Below are positions 1-8,485 of a DNA stretch of 64,000 bases, in pieces. Positions within the stretch are counted from its first letter, which is position 1. Every line of letters starts with the position of its first letter. Origin of the DNA: Chryseobacterium candidae (GTDB lineage: Bacteria > Bacteroidota > Bacteroidia > Flavobacteriales > Weeksellaceae); the NCBI RefSeq assembly GCF_004916905.1, contig NZ_SDLV01000008.1, positions 1-64,000 on the forward strand, read 5' to 3'. Below the pieces are notes generated by a model. It was not told the origin of the DNA. It searched no databases and saw only the letters and a program-made list of their open reading frames with translations. The translations under genes were made by a program, and so were the position numbers.

Positions 1-23
1 CAATACATCGATTATTCATGAAC

Positions 24-100
24 CATCAATCATCAACGATCACTTACTTATCACTTATCCATTATCCATTATCAACTATCACTTATCATTTATTACTTAT
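24..100. repeat. degenerate short AT-rich direct repeats
   Basis: Units resembling ATCACTTATC and CCATTATC recur imperfectly for about 75 bases. This is the kind of low-complexity intergenic sequence common in flavobacterial genomes. I see no coding or structural function. Confidence 0.5.
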
Positions 101-436
101 GCTGGACAGTACACACTCCAGTTGTAACTCCATAGGAGTCTGAACAAAGTATTAGCACATAACTCAAGTATTACTTTTACCTTTTAAATCCTTTAAAGAC
201 TCTAATAAAGTTGGCTGGATTCCTGCGGAATGACACAGTAGGAAAGAAGCAGTCCAAATAAAAAAAAAGACGCCATTGGAAAAGAAATAATTGGAAAAGA
301 ATGTTTATCTATTCTATTGGGAGAATAATATTCTTTCCTTTTTTTAAGCTCATAAATCGATTATCACAAATAAGAAGTACAATTTCCTGATAAATATGTC
401 CGCGTAGCTCAAATCTACTTTATTTTAAGCCAAAAG

Positions 437-468
437 AAATAAAAAACCACCTCTGTAAAGAAGTGGTT
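437..468 (-). terminator. intrinsic terminator of the 496-657 peptide gene
   Basis: Read on the minus strand, an eight-base-pair stem (461-468 with 445-452, one G-U pair) is followed by a T run. It lies 28 bases downstream of the peptide stop codon. Confidence 0.75.
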
Positions 469-495
469 CCATTTATGGCATTTTGATTTTGAATC

Positions 496-657
496 TTACA
501 TATCACTATTGGTGTCCGGACATTTAAAGTTGTCACTGCATGTGGCACAAACAATAACTCCGTTGCAATAATACATACAGAAATCTGTTTCCGGAAGATT
601 AGCCCCACCTGAAATGTTCTTTAATTGGCTCTTTTTTAGTTTTTTTAGATTTTTCAT
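496..657 (-). CDS. double-glycine leader peptide, Cys-containing (53 aa)
   Basis: A small gene with no assigned function. The first 18 residues (MKNLKKLKKSQLKNISGG) match the leaders of three other small genes in this window (886-1158, 25240-25407, 25612-25776), all with the GG (or AG) at positions 17-18. Such leaders are normally cut after GG by a C39-type peptidase-transporter, so the mature product would be about 35 residues with five cysteines (27, 31, 37, 40, 46). It is divergent from the 886 peptide, with 228 bases between them, and has its own terminator. No peptidase-transporter or modification enzyme lies in the window. It could be a bacteriocin-like, signalling or other secreted peptide. 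The ATG at 657 was chosen because it gives the full shared leader. Confidence 0.8.
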   Translation of the reverse strand: MKNLKKLKKSQLKNISGGANLPETDFCMYYCNGVIVCATCSDNFKCPDTNSDM

Positions 658-833
658 ATTGTTTTGATTAAAAAATTGTAGTTAATGTAAAAATAGTTAA
701 AATATTATTAACTAAATGGTATTTTTTTAATTAATAATAGAAATTTAACATAATAAGATCTCTTAAGAGCTATATTAATCCTTGGATTTAATTTAAAGTA
801 TTGATTATTAATAAAATAAATGTTATTTTTAAA

Positions 834-865
834 TAAGCGTTATCCGAAAAGCTTATAGAGTAGGA
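834..865 (+). promoter_or_regulatory. 5' UTR element, copy 3 (diverged)
   Basis: A 32-base segment ending 20 bases before the start codon of the 886 peptide. It aligns without gaps with the elements at 25187-25218 and 25559-25590, sharing GCG near the start, CCGAAAAGC in the middle and GAGTAGG at the end. The bases flanking the CC...GG pairing are T and A here instead of G and C, which keeps the pair. No clear TAnnTTTG box lies at the spacing seen in the other copies. Confidence 0.6.
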
Positions 866-885
866 AATACCAAAAATCAAAAATT

Positions 886-1158
886 ATGAAAAATTTAAAA
901 AAACTTTCAAGAGAAGACAGAAAGGGTATTGTTGCAGGAATTAATTTTCCGGCATATTGTTTTGAAGGAGGAGGACCTGGAGAAGGAGGATGCTCTGCCG
1001 GAGAAATTTGTTCAAATGGAAAATGTGTACCTTATGGTGAAGGCCCCGGAGGTGGAGAAAATCCTGATGGCGGTGGTGATTCTTATACTTGTATCTGTCC
1101 GTGGGGAACTTTTACACAGCCTACGCCGTGTCCGGAATTTTACTGTATAACAGGATAG
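886..1158 (+). CDS. leader peptide with Gly-rich, eight-Cys core (90 aa)
   Basis: A small secreted-peptide candidate of unknown function. Residues 1-18 form the shared leader, but the processing site reads AG instead of GG (A17-G18). The core is rich in glycine and proline, with cysteines at 25, 36, 42, 47, 69, 71, 82 and 87, which suggests a disulfide-linked or metal-binding extracellular peptide. The Cys pattern differs from the tandem pair at 25.2-25.8 kb, so only the leader is shared. The 5' UTR carries the same 32-base element as that pair. It converges on the oxygenase gene at 1261-2211, and both share a bidirectional terminator. The family call rests on the leader only. Confidence 0.78.
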   Translation: MKNLKKLSREDRKGIVAGINFPAYCFEGGGPGEGGCSAGEICSNGKCVPYGEGPGGGENPDGGGDSYTCICPWGTFTQPTPCPEFYCITG

Positions 1159-1228
1159 TATAGGTTTTATAGATGTACAATAGTATGTACGCTTGTTGCA
1201 TATTTCCAAGTGAAATATAATAGTAAAA

Positions 1229-1254
1229 ATGGCTGTCTTAATTTGAGACAGCCA
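1229..1254. terminator. bidirectional terminator between convergent genes
   Basis: A perfect stem built around GGCTGTCT and AGACAGCC sits between the 886 peptide and the convergent oxygenase. There is a T-rich stretch on the plus side and a T run on the minus side. Confidence 0.75.
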
Positions 1255-1260
1255 TTGCGT

Positions 1261-2211
1261 TTATTTTTTGATCAATCCCAGTTCGATCAATCTTTCATGC
1301 AGGAATTCTCCGGCAGTTGTATCTTCGTATAATTTAGGATTGTTTTCGTCTACACAGTTATCAAGTGCATTTAAAGACATTGCACTGATGGGATGCATAA
1401 AGAAAGGAATTGAGTATCTTGAAGTACTCCACATTTCTCTTGGTGGGTTTACCACTCTGTGGATAGTAGATTTCAACTTGTTGTTGGTATGTCTAGAAAG
1501 CATATCTCCAACATTAATCATCAGCTCATCTGGTTCTGCAATAGCATCTATCCACTCTCCGTTGTGGTTTTGAACCTGAAGACCTTTTCCCTGTGCTCCC
1601 ATTAAAAGAGTAATAAGATTAATGTCCCCATGGGCAGCTGCTCTTACTGCATCATCCGGTTCTTCAGTGATTGGCGGGTAGTGAATAGGTCTTAAAATAG
1701 AATTTCCTTCTGCGATTTTGTCATCAAAATAAAATTCATCTAAACCAAGGTGTAATGCTAACGCTCTTAACACATACTGTCCTGTTTTTTCAAGCATCTG
1801 GAATGCTTCTTTACCAACTTCGTTGAATCTTGGAAGTTCTTCAACGATTACGTTGTCCGGATACTCACTTTTGTATTTTGAATCATCAGACAGATACTGC
1901 CCAAAGTGCCAAAATTCTTTTAAGTCTCCTTTTTTGAAACCTTTTGCAGTTTCTTTACCGAATCCTACATAACCTCTCTGGCCACCAATTCCTGGAATCT
2001 CATACTTTTGTTTCGTTTCCACTGGCTGTTCAAAAAAGTTTTTTACCTCTCCATACAAATCATCTACTAGGTTGTCATCAAGAAAGTGGCCTTTTAAGGC
2101 AACAAAACCAATTTCTTCATAAGCTTTTCCGATTTCATTTACAAATTTCTGTTTGCGTTCCGGGTTACCCGAAAGGAAATCACGCAGGTCTACACTAGGT
2201 ATTTTATCCAT
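1261..2211 (-). CDS. 2-oxoglutarate/Fe(II)-dependent oxygenase, isopenicillin N synthase family
   Basis: A 316-residue soluble enzyme of the non-haem iron dioxygenase superfamily. The iron ligands H194, D196 (HGD) and H251 are present, as is the R265-x-S267 pair that binds the co-substrate. The N-terminal DIOX_N-like region (residues 5-120) includes the GFVALKGH segment typical of the isopenicillin N synthase/flavanone hydroxylase group. Its substrate cannot be deduced, and plain bacterial members usually have no known substrate. It is monocistronic, converging on the leader peptide gene and divergent from menD. The start ATG at 2211 gives a full-length N terminus for the family. Confidence 0.88.
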   Translation of the reverse strand: MDKIPSVDLRDFLSGNPERKQKFVNEIGKAYEEIGFVALKGHFLDDNLVDDLYGEVKNFFEQPVETKQKYEIPGIGGQRGYVGFGKETAKGFKKGDLKEFWHFGQYLSDDSKYKSEYPDNVIVEELPRFNEVGKEAFQMLEKTGQYVLRALALHLGLDEFYFDDKIAEGNSILRPIHYPPITEEPDDAVRAAAHGDINLITLLMGAQGKGLQVQNHNGEWIDAIAEPDELMINVGDMLSRHTNNKLKSTIHRVVNPPREMWSTSRYSIPFFMHPISAMSLNALDNCVDENNPKLYEDTTAGEFLHERLIELGLIKK

Positions 2212-2283
2212 TTTTAGAAATTTACGAACAGCAAAATTACATTTTTTTTAAATTAAATGATTTTAAAATCATTATTTATAAGT

Positions 2284-2291
2284 TAAATTTG
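2284..2291 (+). promoter_or_regulatory. menD -7 box (TAAATTTG)
   Basis: A match to the Bacteroidota -7 consensus TAnnTTTG ends only four bases before the menD ATG. Transcription would begin at or next to the start codon, so the mRNA is probably leaderless. Confidence 0.5.
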
Positions 2292-2295
2292 CTGT

Positions 2296-3966
2296 ATGAA
2301 AAAATATTCTTCTAAGAGAAGTATCCAAATACTTGCACATCTTCTTCAGCAGTACGGAATTGCAGATATAGTAATTTCTCCGGGGTCAAGAAATGCTCCT
2401 TTGGCTATCCATTTTTCAGAGATAGATGGTTTCAACTGTTATAGCATTGTAGACGAAAGAAGTGCCGCTTTCGTGGCAATGGGAATGGCGAAGAGTGAGA
2501 AAAAGCCGGCAGCTATTACCTGTACCAGCGGATCTGCGGTGGTTAATTATTATCCTGCGGTTACTGAAGCGTTTTATCAGAACATTCCGCTTTTGGTACT
2601 TACAGCAGACCGACCGACTGATTTTGTTGATATATTCGATGGACAAACGATCAGACAGAAGGATGTTTTTCATCAGCATTCCTATGGTGACTTCCAGCTT
2701 TTGGAAGACAGCAAAGAAAATGCGGAAGATATTAATTTCGATATCATTAAAAAAGCTATTGAACTCTGTTTTGAGAAGCAAGGTCCGGTACACATTAATA
2801 TTCCATTGGAAGAACCATTATATGAGCTGGTTTCAGAGCTTCCTACTTTTCCAACGGTAGAAAAGACCATCAAACATAAAGAATATGAAATTCCGTCCAG
2901 TCTGATTGCGGAATGGCATACTTCCCAAAGAATTATGCTGCTGGTGGGAACAAGAGATTACAGCCCGGAACTGGAAAACCAGCTGACTCAGTTGGTGAAG
3001 AACCATTCTGTGGTAGTATTGAGTGAAGCCAACTCAAATTTACACCATGAGAAGTTTTTCAAACATATAGACCGTTATATTTTCAATTTTACGGAAGAGG
3101 ATTATAAAACGTACGCTCCTGACCTGTTGATTACAGTAGGTCAGAATGTAGTTTCCAAAAAAGTGAAACAATTCCTTAGAAGCGCCCGTCCTAAACAGCA
3201 CTGGCATCTGGATGAAGTGTGGCAGCCTGATACGTATTTCTCATTGACAGAAAAGATAGAGGTGAAGCCAGAGGTTTTCTTCTCAAAACTGTTGAAGTTT
3301 ATTAATCTGGAGCCTAGACCGTATTATAATCTTTGGGATGTTTTAAGGGATAAAAAAGATGCTAAACACGAACAGTTTCTGAATACAATTGATTTTTCAG
3401 ATTTCTATTTTTTCAATAAAGCATCACAAGCCATTCCTGAAAACTATAACATTCATTTCAGTAACTCTTCAGGGATCAGATATGCTCAGCTGTTTGATTT
3501 CGGGAAGAGAAAGATTTACTGTAACAGAGGAACAAGCGGTATTGACGGATCTACTTCTACGGCAATGGGATTTGCCATCAAAAATGAAAATCCAACTTTA
3601 TTGATCACAGGTGACCTGAGTTTCTTTTATGATATCAATGGTCTTTGGAATCAATATATTCCACCGTTTGTAAGAATTATGATCTTCAATAACGGTGAAG
3701 GAAATATCTTTAAAATTATTCCGGGCCCCAGAAATGCCAATCCGAATACATTAGACGAATTTATTGCCACAAAGCACCGCAAGAACGCCGAATCTCTTGC
3801 AAAGCATTTCGGATTCTCCTATATCAGAGTAGAGGACGAACTTACGCTGGACAGAGTTCTTGAGAATTTCTTTAAACCTGATGTACAGCCAAAAATCCTG
3901 GAAGTAAATACTCTCGGGAAGAACAGTGCAGATGTACTGAAGTCATATTTTGAGTTTATGAAGTAG
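2296..3966 (+). CDS. menD: 2-succinyl-5-enolpyruvyl-6-hydroxy-3-cyclohexene-1-carboxylate synthase
   Basis: MenD catalyses the thiamine-diphosphate-dependent addition of 2-oxoglutarate to isochorismate, the first committed step of menaquinone synthesis. The 556-residue length fits the family. The N-terminal PYR domain carries the substrate-binding SPGSR motif at residues 28-32. The C-terminal PP domain has the metal/ThDP motif beginning GDL near residue 439 and continuing to NNGEGN. Menaquinone is the usual respiratory quinone of this phylum. The next gene, pabC, is convergent, and pabB-pabC also draws on chorismate, so this cluster sits at the chorismate branch point. The start matches the N terminus of other MenD proteins. 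Confidence 0.96.
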   Translation: MKKYSSKRSIQILAHLLQQYGIADIVISPGSRNAPLAIHFSEIDGFNCYSIVDERSAAFVAMGMAKSEKKPAAITCTSGSAVVNYYPAVTEAFYQNIPLLVLTADRPTDFVDIFDGQTIRQKDVFHQHSYGDFQLLEDSKENAEDINFDIIKKAIELCFEKQGPVHINIPLEEPLYELVSELPTFPTVEKTIKHKEYEIPSSLIAEWHTSQRIMLLVGTRDYSPELENQLTQLVKNHSVVVLSEANSNLHHEKFFKHIDRYIFNFTEEDYKTYAPDLLITVGQNVVSKKVKQFLRSARPKQHWHLDEVWQPDTYFSLTEKIEVKPEVFFSKLLKFINLEPRPYYNLWDVLRDKKDAKHEQFLNTIDFSDFYFFNKASQAIPENYNIHFSNSSGIRYAQLFDFGKRKIYCNRGTSGIDGSTSTAMGFAIKNENPTLLITGDLSFFYDINGLWNQYIPPFVRIMIFNNGEGNIFKIIPGPRNANPNTLDEFIATKHRKNAESLAKHFGFSYIRVEDELTLDRVLENFFKPDVQPKILEVNTLGKNSADVLKSYFEFMK

Positions 3967-3968
3967 AT

Positions 3969-4595
3969 TTAAAGATCAAGATATTCTTCATTCCCCGGCA
4001 GATTGATAATTCTGTCGATAGGATAGATAAACATATCATCAAAATCATTCAACGCATTAATGATCTGGAAATGGGTGAATTGCTTTATGTTCTGTAAAGT
4101 GATCTCCGTTTCTTTGATCTTTTTATGCTTTAAAAGATGCTGCCTCTGAACTCCATTCAACAGATAAGTAGAAGGAGTAAACCAGTCTTTTCCTTTTAAA
4201 AATAAGATATTGGAGAAAGAGGTATCCGTAATATGATTGTTTTTGACAATGATAATTTCTTCTGCCTTAGCTTTCATCTTCATTTTTTCCAGTTCCTTAC
4301 GATCTTCAAATTTGAATGAATAATCAAAGCTATTGTTTTCTACCAGCTGAAAATCCTGTATTTCAGGAATAGCGTAAGGAATCATCTGTGTTCTGATTCT
4401 TTTGTCAAGGTCATAAGCAATTCTTAACTTGAAAAGACCATCCTCATCATGCTGCAGATTTTTATAGATCTTGGCCACATCAATAGAGTCTTCCTTCCCA
4501 AAATGGGAAAATGTCTGATTGACACGTTTCTGATGTAGATCCAATAGAAAAATCTCCTGATCTTCTACTTTAATGCTTTCAATGAATTGGGACAT
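3969..4595 (-). CDS. pabC: aminodeoxychorismate lyase-like class IV aminotransferase
   Basis: A 208-residue class IV PLP enzyme, shorter than typical PabC (about 270). The family signature is seen in the segments TDTSFSNILF and TPSTYLLNGVQRQHLL in the C-terminal half. PabC releases pyruvate from 4-amino-4-deoxychorismate to give p-aminobenzoate for folate. The start overlaps the end of pabB by 17 bases, so the two are co-transcribed and probably translationally coupled, and this context is the main reason for preferring PabC over a branched-chain or D-amino acid aminotransferase. It ends two bases from the convergent menD stop codon. Confidence 0.85.
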   Translation of the reverse strand: MSQFIESIKVEDQEIFLLDLHQKRVNQTFSHFGKEDSIDVAKIYKNLQHDEDGLFKLRIAYDLDKRIRTQMIPYAIPEIQDFQLVENNSFDYSFKFEDRKELEKMKMKAKAEEIIIVKNNHITDTSFSNILFLKGKDWFTPSTYLLNGVQRQHLLKHKKIKETEITLQNIKQFTHFQIINALNDFDDMFIYPIDRIINLPGNEEYLDL

Positions 4596-5556
4596 AGATT
4601 TTATTTTTCATTTCCTGATACTCGTCTTCTAATTTACTCATGTGCGTTATACCGCCTCCGCTTTTGAAATACAATTGGTCTTCCTGTTTTTCAATAAAGC
4701 GTATCATTACACAGCTGTCTACATTTTGGCCGTCAAACCAGCCGCAAATTCCCGTGTAATATCCTCTGTCATATCCTTCCGCATCCAGAATTATTTCCAG
4801 TGTTTTAGGTTTGGGAGCTCCTAAAATAGAGCCTGCAGGAAGAATTTTCTGCATAATACTTCCTACTTTTCCTTCAAATTCAGGTTTTATCTTTCCTGAA
4901 ATTTTAGAACTCATCGCGTACAGATCCTTTTGTTGGGTTTTGATAAAGTCAATATGCTGGAACTGGTCTACCTTTACATCATCAGCCACCATACTCAGAT
5001 CATTCCGGAGCAGATCTACTACGGTGTAATGTTCTGCCTTCTCCTTTCTGTCATTCTTCAGAATTTCTGCTGCATTTTCAATAGATGCATCAATGGTTCC
5101 TTTCATGGGATAGGTGAAAATTTTTCCGTCAATGATCTTTACAAAAGTTTCAGGAGAAAAAAATACAAAAAAATCTTTATAAAAAACTTTGTATTTCGCA
5201 TTTGAATGATAAAAAATTTCTTCTAAGGTTAAATTCGTCTCAATTCGTGTTTTTCTGGTATAATTTACTAAATAGGAATTTCCTAAACGAATATTTTCCT
5301 GAACTTTGTTAAAACCTGTTTGAAAGTTTTCCAATGTTTCAGGATAGGATTTCCAGACGACCTTTTTATTCAGCTTATGTATCTCTTTTGTGTTTGAAAA
5401 TGTTTGGAAATCAATAATTAAACCCTCTTTTTTAATTTCATGTTCCTGATAGATTTCAACATTCTCCGAGAGAAAGTCGATGATGAAAAAATAGGGAACC
5501 TTCTGAAGAGAAAGTTCATCCATTTCCATAAATTTTTGATGATTCACTGAAAACAT
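4579..5556 (-). CDS. pabB: aminodeoxychorismate synthase component I
   Basis: A 325-residue chorismate-binding enzyme that aminates chorismate to 4-amino-4-deoxychorismate. The C-terminal chorismate-binding domain is complete: PMKGTID, GSILGAPKPKTLEII, GYYTGICGW and the GGGIT...E.EYQE segment are all present. The N-terminal region of longer PabB/TrpE proteins is much reduced, as is common in compact flavobacterial homologues. An anthranilate synthase is less likely because the partner is PabC and there is no trp gene nearby. The glutamine amidotransferase subunit PabA is not in the window. A TACTTTTG box ends four bases upstream of the ATG, suggesting a leaderless transcript. Confidence 0.92.
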   Translation of the reverse strand: MFSVNHQKFMEMDELSLQKVPYFFIIDFLSENVEIYQEHEIKKEGLIIDFQTFSNTKEIHKLNKKVVWKSYPETLENFQTGFNKVQENIRLGNSYLVNYTRKTRIETNLTLEEIFYHSNAKYKVFYKDFFVFFSPETFVKIIDGKIFTYPMKGTIDASIENAAEILKNDRKEKAEHYTVVDLLRNDLSMVADDVKVDQFQHIDFIKTQQKDLYAMSSKISGKIKPEFEGKVGSIMQKILPAGSILGAPKPKTLEIILDAEGYDRGYYTGICGWFDGQNVDSCVMIRFIEKQEDQLYFKSGGGITHMSKLEDEYQEMKNKIYVPIH

Positions 5557-5560
5557 TCTG

Positions 5561-5588
5561 CAAAAGTACTTATTGATGTTTACTTTTG
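5561..5588. promoter_or_regulatory. back-to-back promoter pair, pabB and 5602 gene
   Basis: Two identical TACTTTTG boxes point away from each other: 5561-5568 for pabB on the minus strand and 5581-5588 for the plus-strand gene at 5602. Only 12 bases separate them, so the -33 regions must overlap the opposite transcription unit. Confidence 0.6.
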
Positions 5589-5601
5589 CATAAATTTTTT
5601 T

Positions 5602-6327
5602 ATGATGCAGAATAAATATCCTCAGAAACCAGGAATAGATTTTATATTGAAGCAGGCATTTTTTTACTGGAATAAAACCCTCGTTTTTCAGCTGATGTTT
5701 TCTATCGTCTTTTTTGGAATACTGCTTACTGCGGTGATGCTTTTCGGAGAGAAGTATGGCATTTTTTCTTATAATAAAGAATTGCAGGAAGCTTTTATGC
5801 AGGGGACTCAGGTTTATTTGAAAAAAATGGAAGCAATAACGGCAACTGAAAATTATCAGATGTTTACATTGGCAATCTGGGGAACAACAGCATTTCTGTA
5901 TCCGTTGAATCTCGGGATGTTTCAGATTTTCCGCAAGCTTGATCTTAAAGAAAATATTGTGATAGGAGATTTGTTTGCCGGATATAACGGACTTAACTTT
6001 TTTAAGTATGTGGGCTATTTTCTTTTCTGGTTCTTTATTTACAGGTTTACCCTTCCTACTGTCGTATTAGCTGTAATCTGGGTGGCGGTAACACTATTTG
6101 TCGCTCCATTGATGTTCTTCACCAATAAAAGGATTTTCGAATCCATTTCCCTGAATTTTAAAGCGCTTAAAATGTATTTCGTTGAAATAATGGTATGTGT
6201 AATTGTTGCTTTTCTATTCAAGTACTTAGGTTTTGCCTTGTTCCTGATTGGAGGTCTTTTCACATTTCCATTTTGGAATGCAATGATTTATTCATTGTAT
6301 AAAACAGTCTTTTCGGAGAAAAGTTAA
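5602..6327 (+). CDS. multi-pass inner-membrane protein of unknown function
   Basis: A 241-residue integral membrane protein. Hydrophobic segments lie at about residues 27-48, 92-112, 133-172 (two helices) and 193-230 (two helices), so five or six transmembrane helices. No catalytic motif is visible. The C-terminal part (GGLFTFPFWNAMIYSLY) resembles the end of the proteins at 6400 and 52943, suggesting one paralogous family related to the membrane domain of DUF4013 or glycerophosphodiester phosphodiesterase-type proteins. It heads a run of three membrane protein genes (5602, 6400, 7139). Two ATG codons are adjacent at the start; the first was used. Confidence 0.75.
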   Translation: MMQNKYPQKPGIDFILKQAFFYWNKTLVFQLMFSIVFFGILLTAVMLFGEKYGIFSYNKELQEAFMQGTQVYLKKMEAITATENYQMFTLAIWGTTAFLYPLNLGMFQIFRKLDLKENIVIGDLFAGYNGLNFFKYVGYFLFWFFIYRFTLPTVVLAVIWVAVTLFVAPLMFFTNKRIFESISLNFKALKMYFVEIMVCVIVAFLFKYLGFALFLIGGLFTFPFWNAMIYSLYKTVFSEKS

Positions 6328-6399
6328 AATTCATTCGTGTTTAATGGGATTTTTTACTAAAAAAAAGTAAATTTGGTAAAATCATTAAATATTTAAACT

Positions 6400-7125
6400 A
6401 TGTCTGAATTTAACGAATTTGATCAGCAGGGTTCTGTGCCTAACAGAGATACGGGATCAATTATTTCTCATGCTTTTGAAATGTACAAAGGCGTTTTCGG
6501 TTACGGAATTGTAGCCATGATCATCTACCTGATCGGAGGATCTGTTATTCAAATGCTTACAGGATTTGACTCTGCTTCTATGGTGGAAGAAATGAAGTCA
6601 GGAGGCGATTTTAATTACTGGAGTGCTCCCGGGCTTCCTTTATATATGGGAGCGTCCAGCCTTTTCGGTCTTTTATTATCTCCTTTGTATGTAGGATTGA
6701 TCTATATGGTGAATAAATACAATACCAAAAGCCCGATTGAATTTTCTGATCTTTTTATCGGATACCGCCAGAATTTTGTAAACATTTTGATTTATAGTCT
6801 TCTTACCTGGATAATTTCTTCCATTGCTCTGGCATTGTGTGTGTTGCCTATCATTTTTGTATATCCTTTCCTTTTAATAGGATATCCGATTCTGTTATTT
6901 GAAAATGCTTCAGCTACAGAAGCTTTATCAAAGTCGTTCAATATTGCTAAAGAAAACTATGGAACTTTTTTATTAACAGGTCTTTTAGGAGGTTTGATTT
7001 CTGTTGCGGGAATTATTCTTTGCGGAATAGGGATCATCCTGACAGCTCCGTTTATGATGATTGTAATGTACTCTATCTATTGTGCTTTCTTAGGAAAACC
7101 AAGACAAATTATGTACAGCAAATAA
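6400..7125 (+). CDS. multi-pass inner-membrane protein, paralogue of the 52943 gene
   Basis: A 241-residue membrane protein with a hydrophilic N terminus (about 30 residues) and roughly six transmembrane helices (around 33-55, 86-110, 127-168 in two passes, 186-230 in two passes). The last helices carry CGIGIILTAPF, nearly identical to CGIGIFLTLPF in the 52943 protein, and an EALSKSFNIAK stretch before them parallels EAWTISKIM there. Function is unknown; proteins of this shape are often annotated as glycerophosphoryl diester phosphodiesterase membrane domain-like or DUF4013. It lies 13 bases before the AI-2E family transporter gene and is probably in the same operon. Confidence 0.78.
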   Translation: MSEFNEFDQQGSVPNRDTGSIISHAFEMYKGVFGYGIVAMIIYLIGGSVIQMLTGFDSASMVEEMKSGGDFNYWSAPGLPLYMGASSLFGLLLSPLYVGLIYMVNKYNTKSPIEFSDLFIGYRQNFVNILIYSLLTWIISSIALALCVLPIIFVYPFLLIGYPILLFENASATEALSKSFNIAKENYGTFLLTGLLGGLISVAGIILCGIGIILTAPFMMIVMYSIYCAFLGKPRQIMYSK

Positions 7126-7138
7126 AATATAAAAATAC

Positions 7139-8218
7139 ATGATGAATAAGGACAAACAAATAAGCAGTGTTGCGATAAAGCAGATGTCGTTACTGGCTAT
7201 CATTCTGGTATTGGCCGGATTGATCTGCTTTAATCTGGCATTGTTTATTCCCTCAGTGTTGGGGGCGATTACCATTTATGTAGTCTGCAGAAAATACAAT
7301 TTTTATCTGCAGGAAGAGAAAAAGTGGAAACCGTCACTGGCTGCGTTTGCATTGATGTTGGCAAGTCTTATTGTTCTTATTCTTCCGATTTATTTTATTG
7401 CCGATCTGATTATTGATAAATTGGGAAATGCACAGGCTTATATGGCCAAATTCAATGTTTTCCTGGATAAAATCCATTCTTATATCTTCTCTAAAACAGG
7501 ATTTGATATTCTAAGCAAGGAGAATATGGCGAAACTGAAGGATAATGTAGGGAAATTTTCTACTTCAGCAGTCAGTGGGACATTCAATACTCTTACAATA
7601 GTAATGTCCATGTATTTTATTCTCTATTTTATGCTGGAAAGACCAAGGCTCTTTGAAAAGATTCTTACTTCTTCTGCCCCGCTGAAGAGAGCAAACATTT
7701 CTCTGATTGGCGATAAAATGAGAAAACTGATCATGGCAAATGCTATTGGAATTCCCGTTGTAGCATTAGGACAGGGAATTGTAGCACTCATAGGTTATTT
7801 GATTTTTGGTGCGCCGGGAGCTGTTCTGCTTTTTGCACTAACAGCTGCTGCTTCAGTGATTCCGGTTGTAGGAACTGCTATTATATATGTTCCTGTGTGT
7901 ATCTTTATGATTGCGGAAGGTAATACAGGACAGGGGATAGGATTAGCAATCTACTGTCTTGTAGTAGTAGGTCTTACCGATAATCTTCTTCGTTTTACTT
8001 TCTTAAAGAAACTGGAAAACATCCATCCACTGAATACGGTATTTGGAATCATTATGGGAATGAATCTGTTTGGCTTTATGGGGCTTATTTTTGGTCCTAT
8101 TCTGATCTCATTGACTCTTCTTCTGGTTCAGGTATACAGAAATGAATTTTCGGATGAAGAAACACCTCCGGACCTTGAACTGCCGGGCCAGGATGATATT
8201 AAAGAAAAATTAATTTAA
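7139..8218 (+). CDS. AI-2E family transporter (PerM/TqsA-like)
   Basis: A 359-residue inner-membrane protein of the AI-2E transporter family, which covers autoinducer-2 exporters, sodium/proton antiporters and many members of unknown substrate. About eight transmembrane helices are arranged as in the family: a pair of N-terminal hairpins, a soluble central segment (about 105-150), and a hydrophobic C-terminal half that includes the typical GIIMGMNLFGFMGLIFGP region near residues 308-325. The family name does not establish AI-2 transport here. Two ATG codons are adjacent (7139 is not preceded by a ribosome site; the second ATG at 7142 is equally possible). It is co-directional with the 6400 and 8231 genes. 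Confidence 0.88.
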   Translation: MMNKDKQISSVAIKQMSLLAIILVLAGLICFNLALFIPSVLGAITIYVVCRKYNFYLQEEKKWKPSLAAFALMLASLIVLILPIYFIADLIIDKLGNAQAYMAKFNVFLDKIHSYIFSKTGFDILSKENMAKLKDNVGKFSTSAVSGTFNTLTIVMSMYFILYFMLERPRLFEKILTSSAPLKRANISLIGDKMRKLIMANAIGIPVVALGQGIVALIGYLIFGAPGAVLLFALTAAASVIPVVGTAIIYVPVCIFMIAEGNTGQGIGLAIYCLVVVGLTDNLLRFTFLKKLENIHPLNTVFGIIMGMNLFGFMGLIFGPILISLTLLLVQVYRNEFSDEETPPDLELPGQDDIKEKLI

Positions 8219-8230
8219 TTAGATAAAAAC

Positions 8231-8467
8231 GTGGAAGGAATTAATCCCGAAATACTAAAAGAAATCTGTGTCATGAAAATGCCCTTCGGGAAATACGAAG
8301 GAACAGTCCTGGTTGATCTTCCGGTGAGCTACCTGGAATGGTTCAACAGAAACGGAATGCCAAAAGGAAAATTGGGAATGCAGCTTTCAACGGTTTACGA
8401 GATCAAATTAAATGGTTTGATGGATCTTTTGACTCCTATCCGGGCCGCAGTAAGAAAAGGACTGTAA
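8231..8467 (+). CDS. DUF3820 family protein
   Basis: A 78-residue soluble protein. The segments MKMPFGKYEG, LPVSYLEWF, and GMPKGKLG with YEIKLNGL are the conserved core of DUF3820, a small family sometimes labelled quorum-sensing-regulated virulence factor; its biochemical role is not established. The start is GTG at 8231, chosen because the residues NPEILKEICVMKMPFGKY align with the whole family; the internal ATG at 8273 would remove this part. It follows the transporter gene by 12 bases and is followed by a long perfect hairpin, so it closes this operon. Confidence 0.85.
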   Translation: MEGINPEILKEICVMKMPFGKYEGTVLVDLPVSYLEWFNRNGMPKGKLGMQLSTVYEIKLNGLMDLLTPIRAAVRKGL

Positions 8468-8485
8468 AATTAAAATATACCATTT

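Larger units (their letters stand above)
1..495. other. gene-poor left edge
   Basis: No convincing gene is visible in this 495-base stretch. It begins with low-complexity AT-rich repeats, continues with unremarkable sequence, and ends with the terminator of the minus-strand peptide gene at 496-657. An open frame on the minus strand at 420-608 exists only because it overlaps that peptide gene in another frame. Confidence 0.6.

Noticed and set aside
24..100. CRISPR-like array at the left edge
   Set aside because: The repeats are short, variable and AT-only without spacers of regular length.
420..608. 62-residue open frame on the minus strand
   Set aside because: It overlaps the better-supported leader peptide gene at 496-657 in another frame and extends through its terminator.
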